DNA of 64,000 bases, taken from the NCBI GenBank assembly GCA_028688515.1, contig JAQTXZ010000003.1, forward strand, positions 85,712 to 149,711, in the 5' to 3' direction. The stretch's first letter is position 1. Each line of letters opens with the position of its first letter. Made by a program: the position numbers and the translations under genes. The notes beneath the pieces were generated by a model that had not been told where the DNA came from, did not search any database, and was given only the letters and a program-made list of their open reading frames with translations. The DNA is from Patescibacteria group bacterium. Its GTDB lineage: Bacteria > Patescibacteriota > Patescibacteriia > 2-12-FULL-60-25. Shown piece by piece: positions 42,740 to 52,571 of this stretch.

Positions 42740-44572
42740 TCAGTTGGCCAGGCTGCTTGAGTTTATGGCCGCACGCAGTACGGAGTTGCGGCTTTGCATC
42801 ACGTGGTAGTAACCGCGTTTAGACATCAACCTGCGGTGGTTGCCTTGCTCGGCGAGCTTGCCCTCATGTATCACTAGAATCAAATCAGCGTTTTGCACCT
42901 GCCACAATTCGTGCGTGACGAGGATGATGGTGCACTTGCCGCGCAGGTCGTTGATGGTTTGCACGATGTTCCACGAGTTTTCCGTATCCAGGTGCATGGT
43001 CGGTTCGTCGAGCGCCAGTATTGCGGGCTTTAGTATTAAGGCGCGCGCCAGGCAGATGCGCTGCTGTTGTCCGGCCGAAAGTTTGGAGCCGTGATTGCCA
43101 ATGATAGTGTCGTAGCCTTGCGGCAGAGCTTTGATAAACTCATGCGCGCCGGCTTGTTTTGCCGCGTCTTCGATTTCGTATTGCGTTGCGTCCGGCTTGC
43201 CGTACGCGATGTTTTTGGCAACGGACATGTTACGCAGCTGGATTACGCACGGCACGTAGCCGATGTGTTCGCGAACCGCGCTTGGTGCGATGGCGCGCAA
43301 ATCAATGTCGTCCAAAGTTACTGCGCCGTCAGTCGGGCAGTCAAAACCCATGATCAGGTTAAGCAACGTTGTCTTGCCGCTGCCCGATTGACCGACCACG
43401 CCCACCAGCATGCCCGGTTCGATGGCGAACGAAACGTCGCGCAGAGCATCCTTTGCAACACGCTTGCTCGGATTTGGATTGTAAGATTTCGTGTCAGGGT
43501 ATTTGTAACTGACGTCATGGAACTCGATGAAGCCTTTGGGCTGCGGAAACTCGCACTGCGATGGTTCGTCGACTTCGTTGTCCGTGCCGCGCATCAGCTT
43601 GAGCGTGCGCTTGATGGATTCTTCAGCGCGGATCAGACGCTCATAAATTCTGCCAAAGCCTTGGACCGTGTTGAAGACCTGGCCGGTGACAGATGCTACA
43701 AAGATAAGTTGGCCGATGGTCATCTCGTGCGAGAGTACGGCCAAGCCGCAGACTGCAACCACGGCAACTCTTCCCAGCGCGACAAGCGTGAAGCTGGAGA
43801 TGAGCCAGCCCTTGCTATACATCAAGTCTACCTTTTTGTCAGTGCTACTGCGTTCGGCGTTGAGAAGGACAAGCTTTCTCGTCTCCTCATTTTCTTGGTT
43901 AAAGGCCTGCACCGTCAGGACGTTACCCAAAACTTCCGAGGTTTTTGAATCAACATTCTCACTAAGATCCTCTGCTGTTTTGCGCAGCGGCGTGATGCGC
44001 CGTTTGTTCCAACGCAGGATGAGCAAAGAGATGATGACAAACGGAGCCAGTGCCAGAGCCGCTTGGTATCTCGCGACGAGCAGAGTGATCGTAACGATTA
44101 CGGTAGTGACGATAAGCGGGATCGTTTCAAAGGCCGTCACCCAAATCGTCTCGACGGTACGGCCAACGCCGCGATGCAGCGTGCCCATAAGTTTGCCCGA
44201 GCTGTCCGTTTGAAAGCGGAAGATCGGTGAATTCAGGAGGCTTTTGAGACATGCTGTCTTAATATTGAGTCCGATTTCATGTGTGATCTCGAACGTCGCC
44301 CGATTCTTGAAATGCGCAATCTGCGGACCGATTGAGTAGGCGAGCAGTGCGGCGGCGCACATTGCCGCAAAGTAAAGCTTGTTGGGCTGCGCGCTTTGTT
44401 GCTGCTTGACGAGGTGATCGACGAGCAGCATCCAGACGGTCGGTTCTGCAAGGTCAGTTACTTTGTTGACGATCACCCAAAAGATGATCTTCATGCTGCG
44501 TGAACGGTACGGGCGCACCAAATCCCACAACGTCTCGAAGATGCTGAAGGCTGATGTCTGTTCTTGTTGCAT
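42740..44572 (-). CDS. ABC transporter, fused permease and ATP-binding domains (exporter type)
   Basis: 610 residues from ATG 44572 (MQQEQTSAFSIFETLW), 6 bases after AGGTG. Six-helix transmembrane domain (about residues 1-320), then the ATPase with Walker A GQSGSGKTT, a signature LSAGQQQR (LSGGQ with one change), Walker B ILALDEP and the H-loop VTHE. The half-transporter should dimerise; its substrate cannot be told. The leader holds a perfect hairpin CTTTCGCA/TGCGAAAG (44602-44621), and the upstream gene's terminator overlaps a TTGACC -35-like site. Confidence 0.92.
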   Translation of the reverse strand: MQQEQTSAFSIFETLWDLVRPYRSRSMKIIFWVIVNKVTDLAEPTVWMLLVDHLVKQQQSAQPNKLYFAAMCAAALLAYSIGPQIAHFKNRATFEITHEIGLNIKTACLKSLLNSPIFRFQTDSSGKLMGTLHRGVGRTVETIWVTAFETIPLIVTTVIVTITLLVARYQAALALAPFVIISLLILRWNKRRITPLRKTAEDLSENVDSKTSEVLGNVLTVQAFNQENEETRKLVLLNAERSSTDKKVDLMYSKGWLISSFTLVALGRVAVVAVCGLAVLSHEMTIGQLIFVASVTGQVFNTVQGFGRIYERLIRAEESIKRTLKLMRGTDNEVDEPSQCEFPQPKGFIEFHDVSYKYPDTKSYNPNPSKRVAKDALRDVSFAIEPGMLVGVVGQSGSGKTTLLNLIMGFDCPTDGAVTLDDIDLRAIAPSAVREHIGYVPCVIQLRNMSVAKNIAYGKPDATQYEIEDAAKQAGAHEFIKALPQGYDTIIGNHGSKLSAGQQQRICLARALILKPAILALDEPTMHLDTENSWNIVQTINDLRGKCTIILVTHELWQVQNADLILVIHEGKLAEQGNHRRLMSKRGYYHVMQSRNSVLRAAINSSSLAN

Positions 44573-44649
44573 GACACACCTATTTGTCGAGGGGCATGGA
44601 GCGTCCAAGCTTTCGCACCAATGCGAAAGAAGGATGAGCTAAAGTAACA

Positions 44650-44668
44650 AAAAAAGACCAAAAGGTCA
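44650..44668 (-). terminator. Intrinsic terminator upstream of the ABC gene
   Basis: Minus-strand GACCTTTTGGTC stem followed by seven T; downstream of the GDPD gene and a family A element. Confidence 0.75.
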
Positions 44669-44670
44669 AG

Positions 44671-44742
44671 ACGGGAGACTGGAAACGGACAACTAACAAC
44701 TTACAAGAGTTGCTTAGTTGCTCTTGTTAGTTGTCAGTTTTA
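44671..44742. repeat. Palindromic element, family A
   Basis: ACAACTAACAACTTACAAGAGTTGCTTAGTTG with right arm CTCTTGTTAGTTGTCAG, touching the 3' end of the GDPD gene. Confidence 0.9.
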
Positions 44743-45427
44743 AGATTACGTCCGGTCTAAAGGTCATGGCGATGTCGACTTTTAGTTTTGCCATGCGGCG
44801 GGCGGCGCGGATGGAGGGCCTGTCTTCGTAGGCAGCGACTTGGTAGCCGCGCGCTTTCAGCCAGAGGACTCTGGATGTGTTAAGAGATCCGATGCGCGTA
44901 CCAATTGCAGTCGGTTCTGTTTCAAAAACTTGCGGCCAGACCGTACGTCGTCTAACTGGAGTGACCCAAGAGTGTAAAAGTGCAACGCGTTTAACGTCCG
45001 GCAGCTCGTTTTTGCAGGCTTTCACGACGTCCAAATGAAAAGACGAGATGATGGCGCGTTCGCGAAGTGCGGCGCTTGTCTTGAGTTTTGCAAAAACAAG
45101 CGGCGCGGCCTCGATGTCTTTAATCTCAAAATTCAACAGCAGGGGAGTCGGGACGGCTGGAATGATTTCATTTAAAGTTGGAATGGAACCCGCGCCGCGC
45201 AGTTCGACCTCGCTCAATTCTTTTGCGGTCAGATCGTGAATTTTGCGAGCATCGCCGGCCACGCGAGTTAAGCTGTCGTCATGAAAAATTACAAGCTCGC
45301 CGTCGCGCGAAAGGCGCACGTCAAATTCAATGCCGTCTACGCCGGCTTGTACGGCGCGAGTAAATGACATGATGGTATTCTCCGCCACTCGGCGATTTGG
45401 CATTCCGCGATGTCCCAAGATTATCAT
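44714..45427 (-). CDS. Glycerophosphodiester phosphodiesterase family protein
   Basis: 237 residues, a TIM-barrel phosphodiesterase. It starts MIILGHRGMPNRRVAENTIMSF with the catalytic H-R...E-N pair, then GIEFDVRLSRDGELVIFHDDSLTR with the metal-binding E/D and second catalytic H. Releases glycerol-3-phosphate from lipid head groups, or acts on similar diesters. The C-terminal codons (LTTNKSN) run into a family A element. No SD. Confidence 0.93.
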   Translation of the reverse strand: MIILGHRGMPNRRVAENTIMSFTRAVQAGVDGIEFDVRLSRDGELVIFHDDSLTRVAGDARKIHDLTAKELSEVELRGAGSIPTLNEIIPAVPTPLLLNFEIKDIEAAPLVFAKLKTSAALRERAIISSFHLDVVKACKNELPDVKRVALLHSWVTPVRRRTVWPQVFETEPTAIGTRIGSLNTSRVLWLKARGYQVAAYEDRPSIRAARRMAKLKVDIAMTFRPDVILKLTTNKSN

Positions 45428-45469
45428 GGCGACAATGGTAGTCTAAAAAGTGTGTAAAGTCTACCACCT

Positions 45470-45690
45470 CGGCTCCCGCCGCAAACTACGTATGCAGGCG
45501 GGCAGGCGCTCCGCGTTCGCCACTCCACCGACCGTCTACCACCTCGGCTCTCTACGCGTTCGCCACTCCTCCTTCGCAAGGCGGAGAGTAGTTATTTAGT
45601 TTTGAGTTTTCGACTCGGACTCGGACTCTCCTCCCTCATTTGAGGGGGAGTGCCCGAAGAGCGAGGTGGTTCCGGCATGAGACTCAAAAA
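45470..45690. repeat. GC-rich palindromic elements, family C fragments
   Basis: Contains CTACCACCTCGGCTC, CTCCTTCGCAAGGCGGAG, and GAGTCCGAG...CTCCTCCCTCATTTGAGGGGGAG, related to the element at 52341-52486 and the longer ones at 56226, 57914 and 60069. This accounts for the gap 45428-45720. Confidence 0.7.
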
Positions 45691-45720
45691 CAAAAACACC
45701 CAATTGGGTGTTTTATTGCA

Positions 45721-45794
45721 TGGAGGCGTGAGCGGGAATCGGACCCGCGATACAGGTTTTGCAGACCCGTGCCTTACCACTTGGCTATCACGCC
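45721..45794 (-). tRNA. tRNA-Cys (anticodon GCA), CCA encoded
   Basis: Acceptor GGCGTGA/TCACGCC, anticodon loop CTGCAAA, T-arm GCGGGTCCGATTCCCGC, discriminator T (expected U73 for Cys) and CCA. Confidence 0.95.
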
Positions 45795-45853
45795 GCGCGA
45801 CCTGATGTTATCAAGACATTTGGAACTAGTCCAGATGTTGGGAGCGTTGGTGG

Positions 45854-45859
45854 TATAAT
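45854..45859 (+). promoter_or_regulatory. -10 element of a leaderless surface-protein gene
   Basis: TATAAT with ATG eight bases downstream (45868); no SD and no clear -35. Confidence 0.7.
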
Positions 45860-45867
45860 GTCCGCAT

Positions 45868-48606
45868 ATGAAAAAAATATCACTTCTCATTCTTTCAGTC
45901 CTTGCATTTGCGTGTCTTATGCCGGTGCAAAAAGTTTTGGCGGTCGACTCGACCGTTTCGACAAGCTTATCTCATGTGCAAATTGTATCGCCGGAAGGCA
46001 CCAATCAAGTGTTGGCCGATAACGAACATTCGGCGGTTATAATGGTCACGGTTAAAAATCCTGCCGGAGTGGCTTTGGTTGAAAGATTGGTGACGCTAAC
46101 GCCAAGTGCGCCCGTTACCAGTCTTACGCCTACGCAGGGATATACAAACGGTTCGGGGGTTATCTATTTTACAGTTCGTTCAATTACACCGAGCGACATT
46201 CAATTTACAGCAAATGTTAATGGCACTGTTTTAAACGATAAGCCGACAGTGGCTTTTATCGGTAATGTTTCAGCTGCAGATTCGACGATCACTTTAAGCA
46301 AAAGTACGGCAATCGGCGATGGGATTGATTCTGTTAATGTAACCGTTACTGCCAAAGACACCGCAGGACATTTGATTGAGGGTAAAACGGCAAGTATTAG
46401 CGTTGATGCTCCCGCTGTAACGATCTCTCCACGCGACGCAATAACGAACAACAAAGGTCAGGCTGTGTTCGCCGTTAAATCAATTCAAGTGCAAAATGTT
46501 CCGGTTGTTGCATCTGCTGATGGTATTTTGGTTAATCAACAAAAAACGATTATTTTCGAAGCTCCGTTTGATTTTAACGTATCGAATAGCATGTCTGCCG
46601 TAACGGCATCTCCATCCTCCATTGTGGCGGATAATACTCAAACCACAACCGTAACCGTGTCTGCCAAAAATGCGAGCGGTATAGGTTTAAGCGGCAAAAC
46701 CGTCAATCTCTCATCATCTTTTGCGGGATTGACGATTACGCCCGCGCAAGCCGCGACTGATCAAAACGGCAATGCGTCTTTTACCGTTAAGTCGAGCTCT
46801 TCCGGCACGCCGACGTTCGTCACGGTTGTCGGAGGCGTGACGCTCTCTCATCAGCCGTCGGTAAATTTTACGGCAGTATTTGACAATGCTGTTTCTGCAA
46901 GCGGATCGGCGGTTTATCTTACCAGTCCGGCCGTATCGACGCAGATCGTTGCAGATAACACTCAATCCGGAGTTATAACCGTGGTTGCAAGAAACGCTGC
47001 CGGAATCGTTTTGAGCGGCAGAACCGTCAGTTTGACATCGTCATTTTCAGGCATGACCATTGTTGGTTTGCAGACAGTCACGGACAACAACGGAATCGCG
47101 ACTTTTTCCATCAAATCTTCCGTTGCCGGCAGTCCGACTTTTGTTGCAATCGCGGGCGGCGTCACGTTAAGCGCACAGCCGACGGTTGAGTTTATCAACC
47201 AAATCTCAACAGACAAATCGTACATGACGACGACAGAAAATTCCGTGGCGGCCAACTATTCTGATTACAATGCCGTTGACGTCTATATTTTGAATGCGGA
47301 TAACGTGCCGCTGTCAGGAAAGACGGTCGCTCTCACGGGGCTTGTTCCAGGAATGATGTCCAATCCGTCTCAAGCGACGACGGACAGCCAAGGTAAAGCG
47401 AGCTTTCAAGTTATCTCATCCGTTCCGGCGACGGCAACGATAGGAGCGACAGCCGACGAAGTAACGATCAATCAACAAAAGACCATAACTTTTACAGCGG
47501 TCAGTGCAGGAACGGGCGCAGTCTCTTCGCAATACTCCAGCTTTTGGTCGAATTACAGCAGCATAAATATCGGCACGGCAGTAACTTTGAGGGTACGTAT
47601 TGCAGATCAATCAAATTCGCCGCTTGCCAATAAAACGGTCAATGTAGCGGTGAGTAACGAAGGCTATAATTACGGTTATAATCTGACGACGGATGCCTAC
47701 GGTAATGCGACTATGCAATTCAGTCCGCCGGCGAGCGGGTATGTTTATGCCAACGCGACAGTTGACGGCATAGCTTTGCCGCAAGTCAGCGTGCAGGTTT
47801 TAAGTTTGTCCAACCCAACCAATCAAACAGTATCCGCATCGCAATCAAGCGTATCCATCTCTCCGACTTCGGTGATAATTGATTCGGGAGAAGTTGTGTT
47901 GAGCGCATATGTCAGAAATTCATCAGGTCAGGCATTAAGCAACAAAACGGTTCAAGTCTACGCATCAGCATCCATGACCGCCACTCCCTCGTCCGTTTTA
48001 TCCGACAGCAATGGATACGCGACTTTCAGGCTCAAATTCCATTCAGTCGGGAGTGTGACATTGTCTGTCGTGGTCGGCGGAGTCACACTCAGTCAAAAAC
48101 CGACAGTGGCAGTCAGTATGCCATACACCGGCGCATGTATGTTCGCGCCCGGCACGCTTATCAAGCTCTACGACGATTCCAACCCAAACACGCAAGATGA
48201 TACGGCGGTATATTATTATGGCAGAGATTGCAAACGCCATTCTTTTCCGAACAGTCAAACTTATTTTACCTGGTATGGTGATTTCAATTCCGTACAACAG
48301 ATTTCTTTGCAGACGATGAGCCAGATCGCGCTTGGATCAAACGCGACTTATAGGCCTGGAGTTCGCTTGGTAAAATTTCAAACGCTGAATAAAGTTTACG
48401 CGGTCAGCAAAGGCGGAATATTAAAGTGGATCATCAGCGAAAATTTGGCAAAAGTTTTATACGGTCAAGGCTGGAGCCAGCTTGTGCAAGATATTCCGGA
48501 TACGTTCTATGGTAATTATGTTTTCGGTCCTGCTATCTATCACAATTACGAATACAGCCGTTTAGGCGAGATGGATATGACGCCGACGATTGATGATAAT
48601 ATGTAA
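45868..48606 (+). CDS. Surface protein with tandem bacterial Ig-like (Big_1/invasin type) domains
   Basis: 912 residues: signal peptide (MKKISLLILSVLAFACLMPVQKVLA), then about seven Ig-like repeats of 90-110 residues with the pattern SxxxVxADNxxxxxVTVxxxNAxGxxLSGKTVxL...TDxNGxAxFxVKSxxxGxxTxxA...LxxxPTVxF. The C-terminal 150 residues form a different domain (GTLIKLYDDSNPNTQDDTAVYYYG, CKRHSFPNSQTYFTWYGDF) that I have seen described only as a recurrent end domain of CPR surface proteins. Probably an adhesin or cell-surface stalk. Leaderless start (TATAAT eight bases before ATG). Confidence 0.85.
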   Translation: MKKISLLILSVLAFACLMPVQKVLAVDSTVSTSLSHVQIVSPEGTNQVLADNEHSAVIMVTVKNPAGVALVERLVTLTPSAPVTSLTPTQGYTNGSGVIYFTVRSITPSDIQFTANVNGTVLNDKPTVAFIGNVSAADSTITLSKSTAIGDGIDSVNVTVTAKDTAGHLIEGKTASISVDAPAVTISPRDAITNNKGQAVFAVKSIQVQNVPVVASADGILVNQQKTIIFEAPFDFNVSNSMSAVTASPSSIVADNTQTTTVTVSAKNASGIGLSGKTVNLSSSFAGLTITPAQAATDQNGNASFTVKSSSSGTPTFVTVVGGVTLSHQPSVNFTAVFDNAVSASGSAVYLTSPAVSTQIVADNTQSGVITVVARNAAGIVLSGRTVSLTSSFSGMTIVGLQTVTDNNGIATFSIKSSVAGSPTFVAIAGGVTLSAQPTVEFINQISTDKSYMTTTENSVAANYSDYNAVDVYILNADNVPLSGKTVALTGLVPGMMSNPSQATTDSQGKASFQVISSVPATATIGATADEVTINQQKTITFTAVSAGTGAVSSQYSSFWSNYSSINIGTAVTLRVRIADQSNSPLANKTVNVAVSNEGYNYGYNLTTDAYGNATMQFSPPASGYVYANATVDGIALPQVSVQVLSLSNPTNQTVSASQSSVSISPTSVIIDSGEVVLSAYVRNSSGQALSNKTVQVYASASMTATPSSVLSDSNGYATFRLKFHSVGSVTLSVVVGGVTLSQKPTVAVSMPYTGACMFAPGTLIKLYDDSNPNTQDDTAVYYYGRDCKRHSFPNSQTYFTWYGDFNSVQQISLQTMSQIALGSNATYRPGVRLVKFQTLNKVYAVSKGGILKWIISENLAKVLYGQGWSQLVQDIPDTFYGNYVFGPAIYHNYEYSRLGEMDMTPTIDDNM

Positions 48607-48639
48607 CATGGAACATGGAGCGCGGAAAGAGAAACGACG

Positions 48640-48677
48640 GATAAACAAAAACGCCCGACATGATGTCGGGCGTTTTT
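48640..48677. terminator. Bidirectional terminator
   Basis: AAAAACGCCCGACAT/ATGTCGGGCGTTTTT near-perfect stem between convergent genes. Confidence 0.9.
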
Positions 48678-48680
48678 AAT

Positions 48681-49235
48681 TTACTTTTTCTTCGCCGTAT
48701 CAAGTACGGCTACTACAACGGAACGTTTGCCCCATTGTTTGGCGTCTTGAATTTTATCGGCTCCACCGAAGTAGAGATCGATACGGTGTGAAAATTTGGG
48801 AGCCAACCTGTCGCGCACCGTACAAACTCCGAAGCCCGGAATATTGATTTTGGTGCCGAACGGCAAGGCTGCAGCACAAGACTCTTCACCGATTTTTTTC
48901 AATTCACAAATATTAGAACCGTCGGCTGCGATACAAGGAGTGCTGTCTGTTTGCCAGGGCACGCTGTTGTAAGCAGTGATGGTATATTTTTTTGTATATT
49001 TTGTAGCGGGGACGTCTTTTGAAACCTGTAATTCAGAGTCAAAATTATCAGGGATGACGAAACCGCGTTGCTGGATTGCGTCACTTAAAAGTTGCGTGGC
49101 CGTTGAAAACATCGGCGTAGGCAAAAGTTGAGTGGCGTTAGCAGATTGGATTTTGATGGATGTGAGCGTAACGGCTATCGTGACGATTATGAGTATTGAT
49201 TTTGATATCGGATTAAGCTTTTGGCTTATGTCCAT
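48681..49235 (-). CDS. 3D-domain protein (putative murein-active secreted protein)
   Basis: 184 residues with an N-terminal signal/anchor segment (ISKSILIIVTIAVTLTSIKIQSANA). The C-terminal 3D domain reads TITAYNSVPWQTDSTPCIAADG..., ALPFGTKINIPGFGVCTVRDRL and HRIDLYFGGADKIQDAKQWGKR, carrying the three aspartates of the family and the double-psi-barrel layout shared with MltA/RlpA-type lytic transglycosylases. Possible cell wall cleavage; activity not certain. Divergent from the PBP gene, which fits cell wall work. Confidence 0.85.
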   Translation of the reverse strand: MDISQKLNPISKSILIIVTIAVTLTSIKIQSANATQLLPTPMFSTATQLLSDAIQQRGFVIPDNFDSELQVSKDVPATKYTKKYTITAYNSVPWQTDSTPCIAADGSNICELKKIGEESCAAALPFGTKINIPGFGVCTVRDRLAPKFSHRIDLYFGGADKIQDAKQWGKRSVVVAVLDTAKKK

Positions 49236-49474
49236 AATAATAATGTCTCAAGATCGGAATAATGCTTCGCTAAACCAAGCCTTTTCGTATGAAAGGTTAG
49301 CCAATTTATTGATTATACTGTCAAATTTGGCTTGGTTGAGAGCAAAATTTAATGTTCTTTTGCTTCCGCAAATACATGTCTTCCAAATCTTAAGGAGAAA
49401 ACTATACCACATTTGCCCATTTTTGTCAAGGGGTATATGCTACTTTTAGCCTCAACTAAGCCAAATATTATATT

Positions 49475-52333
49475 ATGCTCATTCATCGTATAAGTAAGTC
49501 ACCCAGCGGTACCGGCGGAATAAGGCAGAGATTAGGCAAAATCAACAAGAACAAGGTTAAGGCCATTGCGGTCGTCGCTTTTTTGGCTTTGGTCGGTCTT
49601 GGCCTGGTTGGCATCTTGTCGCTTACCATTGTCATGGCGTGGATAAGCCGTGATTTGCCGGATCCGAACACGCTGCTTACGCGCGAAGTGCCTCAATCAA
49701 CTAAGATTTACGATCGAAGCGGAGAGACTTTGCTTTACGAGATTCACGGCGATCAAAAACGTACGCTCGTGGCGTTGCAAGATATCCCGGATTACATGAA
49801 AGAGGCGACCGTGTCTATCGAAGACAGGGCTTTTTATGAACACCATGGCATTTATTGGCGCGGACTCGTGCGCGCGTTTACCGTTGGATTATTGCAAAAT
49901 AAAAGAGTGGAAGGCACGTCAACTTTGACACAGCAGCTGGTGAAAAACGCAATCTTGACCAACGAGAGAACGATAACTCGAAAAATCAAAGAGCTGCTTC
50001 TTTCTTTTCAACTCGAAAGGCAGTTTACCAAGGATCAGATATTGCAGATGTATTTAAACGAGGTTCCTTACGGCGCGATGATATATGGCGTCGGTTCGGC
50101 ATCGGAAAGTTATTTTGGCAAAGAAGCTAAAGATCTGACTTTGGACGAGGCTGCTTTGCTTGCGGCGATACCTCAAGCTCCGGATAGACTTTCGCCTTAC
50201 GGCATAGGCGTGAATGGAGATAATAGACCGTCGTTAATTGCCAGACAGCATCTGATTTTGGATGACATGGTGCGAGACGAGTACATTACCCGAGAGCAGG
50301 CGGACGAAGCAAAACAAATCGATACTCTTAAAAAACTTATTCCATATTCGGTCGGCGATATTAACGCGCCGCATTTTGTAATGTATGTGAAGTCGCAGCT
50401 GGTTGATGCGTACGGACAAAAGCAAGTTGAGCAGGGAGGGCTGCGCGTCATTACAACATTGGATTGGGGCAAGCAGCAGATTGCGCAAGAAGAGATTGAG
50501 AAAGGAGTTGATAAAAACGGCGCGCGCTATAAATTTTCCAATGCGGCCTTGGTTGCCATTGATCCAAAAAATGGACAGATCTTAAGTATGGTAGGCTCAA
50601 AAGATTTTTTTGACGATAGTATCGACGGTCAGGTGAATGTTACTTTAAGGCCAAGACAACCGGGATCTTCGTTCAAACCGATTGTTTATACCGCCGGTTT
50701 TATCAAAGGATACACTCCTGATACAACGCTGTGGGATGTGCCGACTACGTTTGTGACGGATAGCGGGCCATATAATCCTAAAAATTACAGCTCAACTTAT
50801 AATGGACCGCTGACTGTACGAAAAGCGTTACAAGGCTCGCTCAATATACCTGCCGTCAAAATGCTTTATTTGGTTGGCATTGGACGCGTTTTGGATTTTG
50901 CCGATCAGCTTGGCTACACAACGTTGGGCGACAGATCGCGTTATGGTTTGTCTTTGGTGCTTGGCGGAGGCGATGTAAAACTTCTGGAACATGCAAATGC
51001 TTATGCGGCCTTTGCCAATCGCGGAACACAGTATCCGGTTTCATCCATTTTAAAAGTCACTGATGCGAACGGCCAGATGCTCGAAGAATGGAAACAATCG
51101 GAAGGCAGTCAAGTTGTGCCGCAGGATGCTGCGGATGAAATCAGCAATGTTCTGTCCGATAACGAAGCTCGCGCATATGTTTTTGGCGCCGGCAATTACC
51201 TGACTCTGTCGGGTAGGCAGGTCGCGGCCAAAACAGGCACGACGAACAATAATAAAGATGCTTGGACCATGGGTTATACGCCGTCTCTTGTGGCCGGTGT
51301 TTGGGTCGGTAACAGCAGTAGCACGGAAATGTCCGCCAGTGCGGATGGATCTGTTGTCGCTGCGCCAATCTGGCAGGGATTTATGAAACGCGCGTTGACT
51401 GATGCGCCGAAAGAAAATTTTTCACCCATGCCTTCCATCACTGCGAATAAGCCGGTTTTATTGGGGCAATCCGCTGAAAAAACGGTTAAAGTCGACAGGC
51501 TGACGGGCAAACTCGCTTCGGAGTTTACGCCTATCGACTTGGTGGAAGATCGTAAGTTCTACGAAGCGCATAATATATTGTGGTATTTGGATAAAGATGA
51601 CCCGCTCGGCCCGGTTCCTTCAAATCCCGCAAACGATCCGCAGTTCGCGAATTGGGAAAAAGGAGTGCAGGATTGGGTTGTAAAAAATCAATGGCACACC
51701 ACCAGCACGGACGCGGTGCCGACAGAATATGACGACGTTCACACGCAAGAGGATGCGCCGGTAGTCAGTATTAACACTCCAAGCTCCAATGCGACCCTGT
51801 ATTCACGCGAAGGAAAGGCGAGCGTTAGCGTGCAGGCGCAGAGAACGATTCAAAGGCTGGAAGTAAAGATGGATGACGTATTGATTGGAAGCGCGTTCAC
51901 GGCACAAAGCGAAATAAGTTATCAAATACCAAATTCCGTTGTTCGCGGCTATCACGATTTATCTGTTTATGCCACAGATGACGTTGGAAATCGCGGCGTA
52001 TCCAAGATCACGGTCAATCTTATGGCAGACCCCGCTCCGTTAAAAATTGCCGTCAATTTTCCGCTTAATAACTCCATATTAAAACGATCCAATTTTCCGC
52101 TCAGCATTTCGCTGCTTATGAACGACGTGGAAAATGTTGCAAAGATTGATGTATTCGTAAAACAAAACGCTTCGGTGCAACTTGTGGGATCGGTTACAGA
52201 TCCAAAAAGCTCAACCAATCAGATAGATTGGATTGCGGCGCCGCCGGCAGGCGAAGTTCAGCTGTATCCTGTAGCTTATTTTAGCGACGATAGTACGCTA
52301 AAAGGCGATGAGGTGAGGGTTAATATAGAATAA
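49475..52333 (+). CDS. Bifunctional penicillin-binding protein 1A-type (transglycosylase/transpeptidase)
   Basis: 952 residues. One N-terminal membrane helix (AIAVVAFLALVGLGLVGILSL). GT51 transglycosylase domain with the catalytic EDRAFYEHHG and later EGTSTLTQQLVKN and QILQMYLNEVPYG. Transpeptidase domain with SxxK in RQPGSSFKPIVY, SxN in GSLNIP and KTGTT. The last 200 residues add two Ig-like beta domains (APVVSINTPSSNATLYSREG...; APLKIAVNFPLNNSILKRS...), an extension found in class A PBPs of several Gram-positive-type groups. Polymerises and crosslinks peptidoglycan. Start ATG 49475 follows AT-rich sequence with no SD. Confidence 0.95.
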   Translation: MLIHRISKSPSGTGGIRQRLGKINKNKVKAIAVVAFLALVGLGLVGILSLTIVMAWISRDLPDPNTLLTREVPQSTKIYDRSGETLLYEIHGDQKRTLVALQDIPDYMKEATVSIEDRAFYEHHGIYWRGLVRAFTVGLLQNKRVEGTSTLTQQLVKNAILTNERTITRKIKELLLSFQLERQFTKDQILQMYLNEVPYGAMIYGVGSASESYFGKEAKDLTLDEAALLAAIPQAPDRLSPYGIGVNGDNRPSLIARQHLILDDMVRDEYITREQADEAKQIDTLKKLIPYSVGDINAPHFVMYVKSQLVDAYGQKQVEQGGLRVITTLDWGKQQIAQEEIEKGVDKNGARYKFSNAALVAIDPKNGQILSMVGSKDFFDDSIDGQVNVTLRPRQPGSSFKPIVYTAGFIKGYTPDTTLWDVPTTFVTDSGPYNPKNYSSTYNGPLTVRKALQGSLNIPAVKMLYLVGIGRVLDFADQLGYTTLGDRSRYGLSLVLGGGDVKLLEHANAYAAFANRGTQYPVSSILKVTDANGQMLEEWKQSEGSQVVPQDAADEISNVLSDNEARAYVFGAGNYLTLSGRQVAAKTGTTNNNKDAWTMGYTPSLVAGVWVGNSSSTEMSASADGSVVAAPIWQGFMKRALTDAPKENFSPMPSITANKPVLLGQSAEKTVKVDRLTGKLASEFTPIDLVEDRKFYEAHNILWYLDKDDPLGPVPSNPANDPQFANWEKGVQDWVVKNQWHTTSTDAVPTEYDDVHTQEDAPVVSINTPSSNATLYSREGKASVSVQAQRTIQRLEVKMDDVLIGSAFTAQSEISYQIPNSVVRGYHDLSVYATDDVGNRGVSKITVNLMADPAPLKIAVNFPLNNSILKRSNFPLSISLLMNDVENVAKIDVFVKQNASVQLVGSVTDPKSSTNQIDWIAAPPAGEVQLYPVAYFSDDSTLKGDEVRVNIE

Positions 52334-52340
52334 GCGGAAC

Positions 52341-52486
52341 CCCCTCGCCCTTCGGGCACTCCCCCTCAAATGAGGGAGGAGAGTCCGAGTCCGAGTCGGA
52401 AACTCAAAAACTAAATAACTACTCTCCTCCTTGCGAAGGAGGAGTGGCGAGCGCGGAGCGAGACGAGGTGGTAGGCGTCCGTTGGA
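52341..52486. repeat. GC-rich palindromic element, family C
   Basis: CCCTCGCCCTTCGGGCACTCCCCCTCAAATGAGGGAGGAG...CTCCTCCTTGCGAAGGAGGAGTGGCGAG...GAGGTGGTAG. Confidence 0.85.
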
Positions 52487-52507
52487 GTGGCGAATCGATG
52501 GGTTTCG

Positions 52508-52536
52508 TTTCATTGCATTTGCACTTGTGCTATAAT
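52508..52536 (+). promoter_or_regulatory. Probable promoter of the O-antigen-ligase-like gene
   Basis: TTTCAT-N17-TATAAT, 35 bases before ATG 52572. Confidence 0.5.
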
Positions 52537-52571
52537 TTGCCCATTGAAATTCAAATAGTTATTTTTGCATT